Source: Branchinecta lynchi
Taxonomy: Eukaryota; Arthropoda; Branchiopoda; Anostraca; Branchinectidae
Direction of reading: 5' to 3'
Assembly: GCA_023053575.1 (NCBI GenBank)
Contig: JAKZAP010000016.1
Location: 6,444,046 to 6,508,045 of the forward strand
Length of the DNA stretch: 64,000 nt
Position numbers and translations under genes: made by a program. The notes beneath the pieces are model-generated. The model did not search any database. It was given only the letters and a program-made list of their open reading frames with translations, and was not told the origin of the DNA. This document shows positions 11,266 to 22,868 of the stretch, in pieces (position 1 is the stretch's first letter; every line of letters starts with the position of its first letter).

Positions 11266-14097
11266 AGTCGGAGCTTTTCCTTTGATGAAACTTTCATTGC
11301 CAAATATTGAAATGAGATTTTTCAGTTAAATCATTGTATTTTGTTCATCCAATAAAACAACATACATAACGTTCCCGTGAAGGGCACAGCTCAGTTTCAG
11401 TTTCACTTTATTCGAAAAACGTGCGCCAATTATTAGGTTTTGTTGTCATAAAATAAGCATGTAAGTCAGTCAACGAGTCCAAATTAACATTTATAATGTT
11501 AACATTTTATAACATTGTATAACATTTAATGACCAGTTTGCAGATTAAACTCGACCCGGGCAGTAAACTACTTAACAAACCAGGGCACAAAACTAAGTGA
11601 ACCAGTCACAGATTGATATTTCGGTGCAGGCAACTGTGTCGGTCCTGTGCAGACGAATTCACTTAGAATCAAAAATACGGCAACCTCTCTGTTTTTAATG
11701 ACCCTCACCCCACCCCTAACCGCTGGAAATGATAATAATAATATGTTAATCTTATACAGAATACTTGGAGAATCAGAAGAAGAAAAACTTTGAAAATAAC
11801 GTGTCTATTAGATAAGACACTTTATGTGAAACAAATCTTTGTGTTGAGAGACAAACTTTATTCAGTTCATGTCTTTTTTTTTTTGAGGGGGGGGGACTCT
11901 ACTTTTAAAGCTAGGGGCTTAGGAGCCAACTAATTTATCCGAGGGGTTACCCACTCTCGATTTTATGTACAGAAAGTGACCGGTGCCACTGGGCCCTGAC
12001 GGTGGCATGGTTAGAAGCGGGAATTGCCTAATTTGTGACCGACACCGCTGATTTCGGCAGGTTCTGGAAAAGGGTGGACAGCCGGTGCCGCGGGTGGGAG
12101 ACCCAGTGCCGTCTTTTACCTTTGGTGGACCCTAGGCCATTCATGGTTTACGTAAACGACGGTGCAACGTAGCTGGTCACACCTCCATCGTAATGAACAA
12201 GGCTAGCACCCTTACCCTGATTTCTCAACAATTTACACCGGCGATTGGCCGGTAATAAACATGTCATCTATAATTCGTTAGGTAATAACGTTAAATTAGC
12301 GGTTCACCGTTATTTAGGCTTGATGAAGGAAGCCTGTTGGGATGGCAAATCATCCTACTGAGGCAATTTTTTTCTCATTGGTATGACATATTTTCTAACA
12401 GAGACACCTTCTGTATTGAATACCCTTCTTCACTTGGGGGGTCTATCCTACATCATTTAGGACCAACCCTTTTAGGCTTGGGTAAACCGTAGAAGATAAT
12501 TAATAACTCAATCAAAAGAGAAAACGCCTGATTTGTAATGTAGTTGCTCAGTTGGGTTTAATTAGCGGTGCATAGTTACTTTATCAAGAAACTAATTAAG
12601 TAACCCGTCAAAGGACTCCTGATTCCATGTGAAGTAAGCGATAGGCTACCTGAAATTTAAAAAAAATTAATTTTGATCGGAAATTCACGAAAGAAGCGAA
12701 GCACAAAATGAATTATGAGATTGATATACATGTTTTTGCTGATTGTCCGATTTAATTGCTATTATCCTGGCATTAGACTGAATACTTTTGTAAGGAAACA
12801 TCTCGAGATATCGAAATTCCATTTCACACATTTTTTTGTGTCTAGGAACTAAGGCCCCTGGTGTCATCGAATGGTATGTACAAGAATCAGTCCTCTTGCC
12901 CCCCCCCCCCTCCTTCCAACTTCAAACTTTCATATTTCTCAATCGTTCGACTTGTAATTAAATGATGTCGTGTTTATTTACATTGTTTTGTTTAAGTGTT
13001 TTCATATGTTTACTTTATTTTGTGTATTTTATTCATACTCCGCTGTCATGCAAAAAGCGGTTCACAAATAAATAAATCAATAAAGCAAAGTAACAACCTC
13101 ATTCATTCACCATCTTCATTCCTCTGTCGGATGTCAGTACAATACACAACTCTAATTCTTATGTCACGCGTGACTTTAAATTACCGAACCGAATATTAAT
13201 AGTGAGGCAACAGAAACGCAACCGACAACGTGGACCCTCAAGCTTCTAGCCGGGGTATAGGCTAATTCACTTAATTAAGTAATTTTAATCTAGGATTGAA
13301 TCATTTTCTCATCAGTTATCTTCTTGGGACTCCTAGCATGTCCGGGCAGGCATTATTAAAAATAATAGTCCGAATATGGAGCTAGCAGTGTGTGGGGCTT
13401 AACAAACGTCTAGAAGCTAATTATGGATAATGATATACAAAAACCTAATCGAATCTACTACCAAATTTACTGACACGTGAAAGAAAAAAGACGTATCCTC
13501 AAGCACTCGATGTACTGTATAGTGATTCATTGTCTCTGCTCTAGTCTTGTCCGCTTGTTTTAAAGTGTGACTGTTTAGTTTAATTTGAAATGTTTTTTCT
13601 GTTTTTTGAAACATATTGGAAGGAACACAACCAATTTCTATCGCGGTTTATACATATATGTGTGTCAGTTTCAAACAGTTTTCACTAAACCCGACTATTA
13701 CTTCGTAAAGCCTTTTATTTCGATCTCTTTCTCCCGAACTCGGAAAACCCCGGGGCATCACACTGTTTATCGCCGCTTGAGCATCGTCCTTTGCAGTTAC
13801 CCTTTTGTTTGAAACAGTTTTCATCCTAGATATCACCATGATCTCAACTGCTTTTCTCACTTTTATTTTCTTTATAAACGATGGAAATAATTCCATTATT
13901 TATAATTCCTTATTTTACATATCGAGATCAAGCTCGGCCATGGTTCTAATGGGTTTTATTTATGTATTTATTAGTGACATAAGTAGACAAGCTAGCGGTT
14001 CCGTCGTTAAATACAAGAAACTTGGACAAAATTATTAGCAACACTAGAAGATATTTACATATGCGTTAAACTGAACGGTGTATCAGCGAGGTGTCTC
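11266..14097. other. Long region without a recognised gene
   Basis: Includes a LINE-like 3' tail at about 12960-13085 (ACAAATAAATAAATCAATAA), a G-rich run at 11885-11893, a more GC-rich unassigned stretch at 11930-12260, and a ten-C run near 12905. ORFs of 60-82 codons at 12685-14038 overlap each other on both strands and have no recognisable motif. Confidence 0.45.
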
Positions 14098-14586
14098 TTA
14101 AAGGGCACCTCGCGCTGTTTACTAATCCAGTATCCTAAAATAGTTGAATACTTTAAAACCGCAGGCTCACTTTTGACAAATTAGCCACTGATTTGTCTGT
14201 TTAAGCCTTTCTCCAGGCCCATTGACTGCACCAAGAACAAAGAAAAACGAGCGAATTGCACGTAGATAATCTTCGGGGCGTCATACGCATCGAAAATAGC
14301 GAAGCAAGGCGAAAAATGAGATGATTAGGGTCTCTCCAGTCTCCCGGTCTAAGAATGGACAGAGCGATTAATGGAGTACACTGTAAAACAAAATCTTGCA
14401 GTATTTGCTGCTGGGATTAATCTTGTCTCTAAAAAGATAATCTCATCTCTGATTCAGATTATTCTTATCTCAGTTGAGATAAGATTAATCCCAGTAGCAA
14501 ATACGTCAGTTAACTTTAATCCTTACTCTGAGAAACTTTTTACAGTGTAGGTTGCATTGGCATTATAGGTGCGACGGGTCCTTTAA
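14098..14586. mobile_element. MITE family D, copy D1, carrying a nested MITE
   Basis: The left end TTAAAGGGCACCTCGC and right end GCGACGGGTCCTTTAA are inverted. A related left half lies at 32735-33102 and a right end at 58981-59028. Comparison with 32735-33102 shows the homologous body continues on both sides of the inserted MITE at 14379-14547. Confidence 0.7.
14379..14547. mobile_element. 169-bp fold-back MITE inside D1
   Basis: The ends CACTGTAAAA and TTTTTACAGTG are inverted, and the interior is almost wholly self-complementary (GGGATTAATCTTGTCTC against GAGATAAGATTAATCCC). TA flanks it at 14377-14378 and 14548-14549. A half copy is at 18438-18525. It has the terminal CACTG of family T but a different body. 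Confidence 0.8.
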
Positions 14587-15599
14587 CCAAAGCCGACATC
14601 GTTGAGATACTGTTTTGAGTTCCGTAACTTTACCTCGGGCATTAATAGTTATCGAGTTAATAGTCAGTTATTAACTATTACTAGTTCTCAATAATGCCGT
14701 CTTAGAGAAAATTATTTATTTTTTAGAGCCTTTTTAGTAGCATAAATAACTTGTCTCGGCAACATAGGGGACAATTTCTTTTCGTTTCTGGACGGGACTA
14801 AAAACTCGTTCGGACTTCTAGAAAAACTTGATTTTTTATCGACCAGATTCACTTTCTCTCGGTAACACGTGTCCGTCCTAAAGATTCATGTGAGGATTTT
14901 GTAAACGTGTCCACCGGTTTTCTTACGAGACATTTTTCCGTTTTTTAAATGGTAGCCTATTGGAAAACGAAAAAGTAGGAATCGAACTAATTAAATGTTT
15001 GATTTTTGAAATTGTATCCAGAAGCTAAAAAGTAGGAATGAAACAATCAGTGTCTAAGTTCTCAGACATTTTGAAGTCGCTTGTAACAAAAATAGTTCGC
15101 TGTCTGACGTCTTGAAACGCACAGCTTAGTAATTAGTTAACACCTTTATTTTACGCTTCTGTTGTATTATGTTAATATTTTCCCTTTAATATTTATTTTA
15201 TTTTGCTTTCTCAATGCTTGTAACTTCTGGTATCCAGGTTAGCTAGGTTTCGGTATGTTAATAAATGATTTTATGTTATTAAATTATTAATTTATGTTAA
15301 GAAATAATTTTTATTTGCACTTAGTTTTCACCCGCGGCTCTAGTAATGAGGTTCAAAATATGCGCTGCTTCCAAAATTCACCAAGACGTGGACATTTTGA
15401 ATTTGAAAACAAGCCTGTATTTGTAGCCGATTAGCGTCGGCTTATTTTTCGGCAATGGCTTACCATTGTAGTTCGTAAATATTTCAAGTAGAGAGGGACA
15501 GGCGAATAGAGGAATACGAAATAGTTAATTCGATGAAATCCATTAGGGACAGTGAACATGTGATGTGTAACTAAACTGTCGGTTAAATTTTAAGTACTG
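14587..15599. other. No gene recognised
   Basis: AT-rich. An imperfect inverted repeat at about 14637-14697 (GCATTAATAGTTATCGAG against its partner) is the only structure noticed. Confidence 0.4.
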
Positions 15600-16165
15600 A
15601 TTCGATTTTGCTCTTATACCCTACTGGTGCCCACAGGCGTTACTAGCCAAAATGTTGTTGTTTTTTTGGGGGGGAGGCGGGGCAATGTATTTACCGACTG
15701 GCTCGTCATTGTTACTGACTGTTTTTGTTGATAAAAACGACTATTATCGAGGAAAAACGATTCTGCTGACAAACTGTTGACAAACGATGACCAAGATTTC
15801 CGGTTTCCCCCTCTAACTCCCCCCAGTGTCACCGGATCCGGTCTGGATTTAAAATGGAGGGTCTGAGACACGAAATCCTTCCATGTATTAAGTTTCATTA
15901 AGATCCGATCACCCGTTCGTAAGCTAAAAATATCTCATTTTTCCTATTTTTTCCGGATTCCCCCTCCCTCCACTCCCCTCCAGATGGTCGGATCGAGGAA
16001 GCGACATTTCTAATTTAATCTGGTCCAGTTCCTGATATGCTTGCCAAGTTTCATCGTCCTAGCTTATCTGGAAGTGCCCGAACTAGCAAAACCGGGACCG
16101 ACAGACCGACTGACGGACAGAAATAACAATCGCTATATGGCACTTGAGTAAGCTCAAGTGCCATA
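15600..16165 (+). mobile_element. Element C copy C1, 3' part only
   Basis: Contains three modules with the AAGTTTCAT core (about 15890, 16048 and a weaker one), C-rich runs, a GACCGACAGACCGACTGACG microsatellite and the 3' terminal hairpin TATGGCACTTGAG-TAAG-CTCAAGTGCCATA at 16136-16165, followed by As. The 5' half typical of family C is absent. Confidence 0.75.
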
Positions 16166-16499
16166 AAAACTACTATATTTAAGAAAAATTCGACTATGTT
16201 TACGGAAACTAACTGTTTAAAAAAAAATCGACCGTTCCCAAGAAACAAATCGACTGTTATAACGAAAAATTGAGGCCCTTCGCGCCGTCTCGGCTTTTTT
16301 TTACCGATTGGCCGACAACATTCGGGGGGGGGGGCATCCCCCCTCCCCCCTAACCGTGACGCCCCTGCTGGTGACTCTGCCTAACAGGCTATCTTATCTT
16401 CAGACCAAAACACGTTCCAAAATTAGAGCTAAAAGATACGCAAAGAAACCCTAAAAAATAACCCTGTCTTCTTTGCTTTCAGGTCGACTGCTGCCGAAA

Positions 16500-16599
16500 A
16501 TGTCATCCATCTGTCGTCTCTTGACTGCACTATTATTTACCAGTCTGCTAGTCCAGGAATCCGAAAGCTTTCCAAAACTCAAAATCAGATTCAGGGCAG
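16500..16599 (+). CDS. Stubble/filzig-like serine protease, exon 1 (signal peptide)
   Basis: Encodes residues 1-33 and the first base of codon 34. The start ATG has A at -3 and follows a good acceptor (TTCTTTGCTTTCAG ending at 16482), so at least one 5' UTR exon probably lies upstream. The N-terminus MSSICRLLTALLFTSLLVQ is a hydrophobic signal sequence with likely cleavage after SES (residue 23). The donor GTGAGT at 16600 is strong and phase 1, matching the exon at 23676. The protein should therefore enter the secretory pathway; a type II membrane anchor, as known in Drosophila Stubble, is an alternative reading. A 20-G run begins 17 bases after the donor. Confidence 0.8.
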
Positions 16600-16616
16600 G
16601 TGAGTATCCTGGATGA

Positions 16617-16636
16617 GGGGGGGGGGGGGGGGGGGG
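16617..16636 (+). repeat. G20 homopolymer beside the exon 1 donor
   Basis: Twenty consecutive Gs lie 17 bp downstream of the GTGAGT donor. Similar runs occur in several repeat copies in this window. Confidence 0.8.
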
Positions 16637-16879
16637 AAGACCCACCAAACTTTCGTAAACAGAGATCCTATTATGACTGAATGATGTGCATTATATGACT
16701 GAGTATGTGTCCAAAATATGGATGAGTAGCCTACGTGTTTTCACGATTTGAAGAGATTGGTTTTTTAACCACCTTTGCCATGCCTTCAGGCTTTTTGTGC
16801 GAATAGATTATTATTATTCAATCATCAATCAATTTTCTTTCAACCTTAATAACACTAGGCTAACACGGGCGGAAAAAAC

Positions 16880-18086
16880 AACAAGACCAAAGGTTCCGAT
16901 GGGATCCCAAAAATGTAATATTTCATCCAGACAATCGGGTCTTAGAGAGGTCCAGTCTTCGCCAGACTCCTTGAGCACTTTACTAATAAAATTTGGAAAC
17001 AGATTAAGGCAAATGGTAATCATCTGAGAAGATCAAGTTCAAATATTGATTCAACAAATGTGTTTATACCCCTATAGCCCGCGTCACATCTACTTTGACG
17101 AAAGTTCCTGCCTTACTTCTGCCAACTTTCCGGGTTCAGCCGGATTCCGGACGAACTGCTTGTTCAAAAATGGATTCAGCGTATTTCCATACCCCAATGT
17201 TTCGACATTAGTTTCCGTAAAAATTAATCGACTTCAGATAAAACTTGAACTTTTAACAAATTTTCCGATTTCAGCCGGATTCGTGGCGAACTATGTGTCC
17301 AGGTAGAAAATGATTGTCATACACGAATTTAGCATGTCTTCTTACCCGTAAATCGAACACCTAAGGAAACTCATACAAACAACCGGGCGATCTACTTGTC
17401 CAGCGAGATAATAGTTTTCATATTCGGATTCAGCATGTTTCCCTGATTTCCCTTTTGTTTTTGACAAATTTTCCGGTTTTATCCGGATTCCGGGTGATCT
17501 AATTGACTGACGAGAAAATCTTTTTCATATTCGGATTCAGCTTGTCTCCTTACCCCTAAATCCGACATCTAATCAACTTCAGATAAAACTTTTACTTTTA
17601 ACAAACTTTCCGGTTTTGGCCGGATTCCGGGTGAACTACTTGTCCGGCAAGAAAACGATTTTCATATTCGTGTTCAGCATGTCGTCTTACTCCGTATCTC
17701 ATTCAGCTTGTCTCCTTACCCCTAAATCCGACATCTAATCAACTTCAGATAAAACTTTTACTTTTAACAAACTTTCCGGTTTTGGCCGGATTCCGGGTGA
17801 ACTACTTGTCCGGCAAGAAAACGATTTTCATATTCGTGTTCAGCATGTCGTCTTACCCCGTCATCGACTATCTCATTAGCTTCGCTCCTTAATTTGAAAC
17901 CCCTCTCACTCCCCTAAATATGCAGCTATCGGGCCCACCTACGAACTCGACCTTTCCGTTGACTCGAAGAATCATCAAAATTTCTCATTGCCTTCGAGAG
18001 TTATCGTGCTGACAGACGGACGGACAGACGGACAACTTTTCCGATGTCATAGGTATCCCTCCACTTACGTTTTGGGATCCCAAAAA
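16880..18086 (+). mobile_element. Element A copy A5
   Basis: Begins AACAAGACCAAAGGTTCCG and ends in the palindrome TTTTGGGATCCCAAAAA, with GACGGACGGACAGACGG upstream of it. It contains about seven modules. Two of them (17535-17690 and 17701-17856) read as identical 156-bp copies. Confidence 0.85.
17535..17856 (+). repeat. Identical 156-bp module duplication within A5
   Basis: 17535-17690 and 17701-17856 match base for base on reading, separated by 10 bp. Other modules in the same element differ at many positions, so this duplication is recent. Confidence 0.85.
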
Positions 18087-19497
18087 CTCACTAACAATAC
18101 AAATAAAACACAAACTAACAAACAATAAAACGAAATGAACATAACAGTACAGTTAAAATTACTATTATACCCATTTACTATGTATTGTTAATTACTAGCC
18201 TATTGGTTACTTCGAAGAGTATTCATTGATTTTCTTTTTCTTTTTATGTTTTTTTTTTTTTTTTTTTACCGATCATCTAGGCTGAAAGTGTCCCACCCTT
18301 GAGTTTCCTTTTATGTTTTGTTTCTTACCTTTTACGGGTCAATTCGGAGTAGCGTTTCCAGTCTCACTTTAATCGCTTATAACTGGGAAAGAGCGAATTA
18401 AATCATTACAGTCGTAACTCGCTAGGTTTCGAGACTTCACTGTAAAAAGTTTCTCGGAGTAAGGATTAAAGTTGACTGCAGTATTAGCTAGTGGGATTAA
18501 TCTTATCTTTTTAGTGACAAGATTAATCCAAACTTATGGGTTGGCAAAAAAGGAGAGTTCGAATTCGGAATGTATTCTGCATTCGGAATTTTGGTGCTGC
18601 CAAAGTGGCGTGCGACCTAAAAAAGAACATTTAAGGAAGCAGTAGACACTTTCTCAAAAGTGATCTCAAAAGGTTAATTATAGCGCCATTTTGATCTTAT
18701 ATTGTCCATTGTTGGCGCTGTAGCAGTCATAACTAACTTGACATGTCGATGGGTGAAATGATTTCTCTCCGATCTTACTATTGTGTGTTTCGTCGTGATG
18801 CCATATGGTATGCGTCTGTTGGGGTTCTATATATTAGCTGGCTTTGTGCTTAGGATCCATTGACCTACATTTTGGAAGCGAAGTTGGGCCTCATTTTAAT
18901 TTACCAATTATGATACCCAGGTTTTTTCGCGGTCGCTTTTCTGGTCATAAGTGAGCATGACGCAGGCAGGATCAGTGTTGCCACATGTCGCACGATAGTG
19001 TGAATTGTCACTCTATTTTGTTTTTGTCACTCTTGTTCTACGTAGGACATAAAAAATCACTCTATTTCAGAATATGACCAAATGTGTCATTTTTGCATCA
19101 AGGATTCCGACCATAAGTGACTATTTCAAGTTTTTTTTTTTCATGAAAATAAATTTCACTCTTAATTCACTCTCTGTTTTGGGCCAAAAGTCACTCTCTA
19201 AATATTTTTGATGTGGCAACGGATATATTCCAGTTGGAAAATTCAAAGCAGTTTTGCATTACCACTTTCTTGGTATAGGTTGGTATGAGAATTTTGCGCT
19301 GTTCCGATAGCATCCCTTAGCAACCTCGTACAAAGACAAACGGAACTTAAAAATGGCAAACAAACGCGAAAAATTACACGTACATGTTGAATCAGGAAAT
19401 GCGTTTAGTTCCTGTTTCGGGTGGATAGTTCAGTTTGAATGATTTATTTCGTGATGCGCAGCGAAGACGACTGCGAGTCTTAAGCCATGTGCTTAAA
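18087..19497. other. No gene recognised; half MITE at 18438-18525
   Basis: The half MITE starts CACTGTAAAAAGTTTCTCGG and matches the right side of the MITE at 14379-14547, then is cut off after GATTAATCC. A T-rich run lies near 18250. The rest has no recognisable feature. Confidence 0.5.
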
Positions 19498-21050
19498 AAC
19501 AAGAAATAGAAGCTTATATGGCACTTGAAAGTTTGGTTCAGACGATAAAAGCTGGAATTTGCCAATTCGTGGGTTTACTATAGTCTTTTGCAAGCGAAAA
19601 TCTTGAGGCACGAATGAACATGGGCCCTTGGGGATCATTAAAATGTATCGTAAACTATTTTTTTTGCACTTGCGGTGATGATGCGCACTTTCCTAGGAAT
19701 CGCTTTTTTTTTTTTTTAGCAAAAGCGTTGTGGCACAAACGATCATGTACCCTTGGCCCGCTTGACAATGTATATTTTGGCCAAGCATCTTTTTTTTCAT
19801 TTCCCGATGAAAAGCCTATCTCAAAGTAGTAGTATAAAGTTGTACGAAAAAGTAGTATGCATTACGAGCTGATGCTACTACATGTTTCTATGTCAAGGTT
19901 ACCGTGTTACCTACTGCATGCTACTGTTAGCAAAATACATGCAACTTTTTCGTACAATTATCTACGCAGGCTACAAATTTTTCATCAGCTTGCGGTTAAG
20001 ATGCACACTTTAAGAGCGCTACAAATTCATTTGTAACAAAACCCTTGGTGCACAAATGATCATGGTCTCTTCGAAATCATAAAAATGTACTATTTGGTCA
20101 ATAGTATTTTTTTTTGTTTTCACTTTGCGGTTAAAATGCGAACTTTAAGGGCGCTAGGAATTCATTTGTAGAAAAAACTCTCATATCAGAAATGATTATG
20201 GGTCCCTAGAGATCATGTAAATCTATAATTGGTCATCAGGGGACTAGGAGTTAATTCTTAAGCAAAACCCTTGAGGCACAAATGATCATAGGCCCTTAAA
20301 GGACACCTGAACAATGAAACCATACTTGAACACACCATGGAGAATGCATTTACAGAGATGGCCACGGAGAGCATTCTTCTCCTGAGCGTGACGTTTTCAA
20401 AATAGAGATGTTCGTTTCTGGAGGTTTGCACATACAGACTCTAAGACAAAAAGCGCAATTCATTCAAATCTTGTAAAGCGCTGGCCGGATCGTATTGGAA
20501 TTTCTTCTACATATACGTTTGGGCTCAACTGGTTAAAAAATATTCTAGAAAAAGGGTTGATTGGCGACATTTGTTCATTTCTAAAATTGTTCGGCACTGA
20601 AATAAGGAAAGATGCAAAATGGAGCAAAAATCATAGCTTGGAAACACTATTTCGTATTTGGATTGGGTTTTCTGCAGGCAATGTTAACGGGAGTCATACA
20701 GATAGGGACGATACTTGGTACTCTTCATTCAGGTGTCCTTTAAGGATCGTAAAAATGTGTATTTTGGCGAAAAGATTTCACTTTACGGTTACGATGTGCA
20801 TTCTAAGGGCGCCATAGATTCATTTGATTCACGCACCCCCTCCACTCCAACTTTCCCGATAGTGCCCGAATCCGCTCCGCGAGTATAACCATTCCAGGAT
20901 TTCCGGTGCCCCTCCACCCGGATCCGATCCGGTGTTGAAATGAAACATAAAAGGCACTTAGGCCTACTCTTCCCAATTATCCAAGTTTCATTCCGATCTG
21001 ACTACCGGTTCAGGAGTCATGCGTGCCTCAGGTTTGGATTTTCTTGAATC
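19498..21050 (+). mobile_element. Element C copy C2, 3' end decayed
   Basis: Begins AACAAGAAATAGAAGCTTATATGGCACTTG, the 5' signature of family C. The 5' half holds about four diverged modules containing TGCGCACTTTAAG and AAATGATCATGGGCCC words. The 3' half holds an AAGTTTCATTCCGATCTG module (about 20990). The terminal hairpin is not found. A MITE is inserted at 19806-19986. Confidence 0.7.
19806..19986. mobile_element. Fold-back MITE family M, copy M1
   Basis: The ends GATGAAAAG and AATTTTTCATC are inverted, and further in AGTTGTACGAAAAAGTAG pairs with CTTTTTCGTACAATTATC. A longer copy is at 22307-22603. Both copies sit inside family C elements. Confidence 0.65.
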
Positions 21051-21265
21051 ACTCTTGACATCCAGAGGAAGGCATTAATTAAAGATAGTCATGCTAGCTC
21101 GCTGGGCTCAAAGTGAAAATAGGTTACTCTGCCTTTTGACCCACAGAAAAACGACAACGTGGCATCGCCCGGGGTCCAGGGTCTACAGCAACATCATTAT
21201 TCCCAGACCGTAAGAACCATAAAAACGTTGTACTATTTTGATATCAGTGTCGATCGCGCTTTGCT

Positions 21266-21404
21266 ATGACCAGTTTAGTTCCGTTTACTTGTTTCCTCGT
21301 ATGTAGTTTCTCTTATGCTTCGTCGGCAAAAAAGAAGTTTGTAGTTAGTGATTTTAAAAGAATAAATGACTATAAAGGAATATGGAAGAGAAATTATGAT
21401 GGGG
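21266..21404 (+). CDS. Candidate alternative first exon (signal peptide) for the protease gene
   Basis: An ATG-initiated frame starts MTSLVPFTCFLVCSFSYASSA, a plausible signal peptide with an A-S-S-A cleavage region, followed by a basic stretch KKKFVVSDFKRINDYKG. A GTACGT donor at 21405 leaves phase 1, and a second possible donor, GTAGGT at 21423, also leaves phase 1. The next downstream coding exon (23676) needs exactly phase 1. The segment lies in unique DNA between two C elements, in intron 1. I do not recognise the sequence beyond the signal peptide. It could equally be a chance ORF or the first exon of another gene. Confidence 0.35.
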
Positions 21405-22306
21405 GTACGTATGGACTATTTGGTAGGTTTTTTTCTGTTGGTAATTTTCTTTTGTTGTGTTATTTTTTGTAACTTCTCTCGGCTTCACTTCTTTGGTTGA
21501 CTATTGCGTAGCCTACACAATGTTACTTTTTCTTAATTTTTTTTTTACTTTTTCCATAACTGAATAGCCTATATTGAAAATCATGGCAAGACATATTAAC
21601 ATTATTTTAACTTGAAAACGAGAAAAAAATACGAAACAAAACTCTTCCGGCATAACGCTCCTCTAGTGCGGTGACAAAACATAAAAGGATGATTCAATTT
21701 GTCACACTTCTGTGTTTAAAATCGGTAAATAAATCCATTCATTCATTAAACAAGAGCTAGAAGCTCATATTGCACTTGCAAGCCTGGGTACGAGGATGAA
21801 AGTAGGAACCCCGCAATTCGTGTGTTTTGTTCTGATCATTTATGAGCAAAATCATTAAGATAAGAATGATCATGGACCCTTGGTATTCACGAGAATATAT
21901 CGTTAGGTAGAAATTATTTTATTTTTGCACTTGGCTGTGACAATGCGCACTTTTTGAGCTCTAGAAATTCATCTGTAATCACGACCCGTAAGGCAAAAAT
22001 GATCCTGGTCCCTTTACGATCATGAATATATATGGTTTGGTCAAAAGTATTTTTTTTACTTTTGGGATAAGATGCGCACTTTAAGGGTGGTAGAAATTCA
22101 TTTCTAAGCAAAACCCTGAAGGCAAAAATGATCATGGTCTCACTGGGATCATGAAATTGTATATTTTGCTTAAAAGTATTTTTTGGACATAGCGGTTAAC
22201 GTAAGTACTTTAATGGATGGTTCGATCTGGGAATGACAATTTCTAAGCTAATTTTGTCAAGTTTCGAATGTTCAAGCCAAGTTTCATCGTCCTGGCAGAT
22301 CTGCTC

Positions 22307-22603
22307 GATGAAAATTTGTTTCAAAGTAGTACTATGAAATAGTACAAAAAAGTAGCATGCAGTACTAACGATGCTACTACATGCTTCTACTTCAAGGCTA
22401 CCGTGTTACTGCATACTACTATATGCTACTATTAGCAAGACTGGATGCTACTATGGCAAGACAGGATGCTACTGGATACTACTACATGAGATTCGACCAG
22501 TCTGAGGCACATTAAATGATAGTATTCTTTGCTATTACGTAGTATTGCATGCAACGTTTTTGTACTACTACCATACTACTACGCCGGCTACACATTTTTC
22601 ATC
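22307..22603. mobile_element. Fold-back MITE family M, copy M2
   Basis: Runs from GATGAAAATTTG to ATTTTTCATC with inverted ends, and is rich in the word TACTACTA/TAGTAGTA. It is longer than M1 because of extra ATGCTACT-type internal repeats (about 22430-22490). Confidence 0.65.
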
Positions 22604-22701
22604 GGGAGGAAGTACCTTAAATCGCGATCGTTGGAGTTACTGCCCCCTCCAACTCCCCCCAGAGTGCCCGAATCCGGTCGGGTCCTGTCACTGATGTACG
22701 A

Positions 22702-22868
22702 CTGTTCTGCTCCACAAACCTACTGACATTCAAGAAGGAAGTTGATGAATATTATTCAAGTGACATTTTCTCCTTGTGCAAATTTAGAAGAAATGTAAAG
22801 TAAGAATTTTGTAGAGGCTTAACGGCCTGCCATCCAATTTGCGAATATATTATTATTGTTATTATTAA
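22702..22868 (+). pseudogene. LINE 3' end, 5'-truncated, inserted in C3
   Basis: The + strand reads LLTFKKEVDEYYSSDIFSL and stops, like the C-terminal FK..LD.YW segment of CR1/L2-type LINE proteins. A short 3' UTR ends in a TATTATTATTGTTATTATTA tail. Only about 170 bp remain. Confidence 0.6.
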
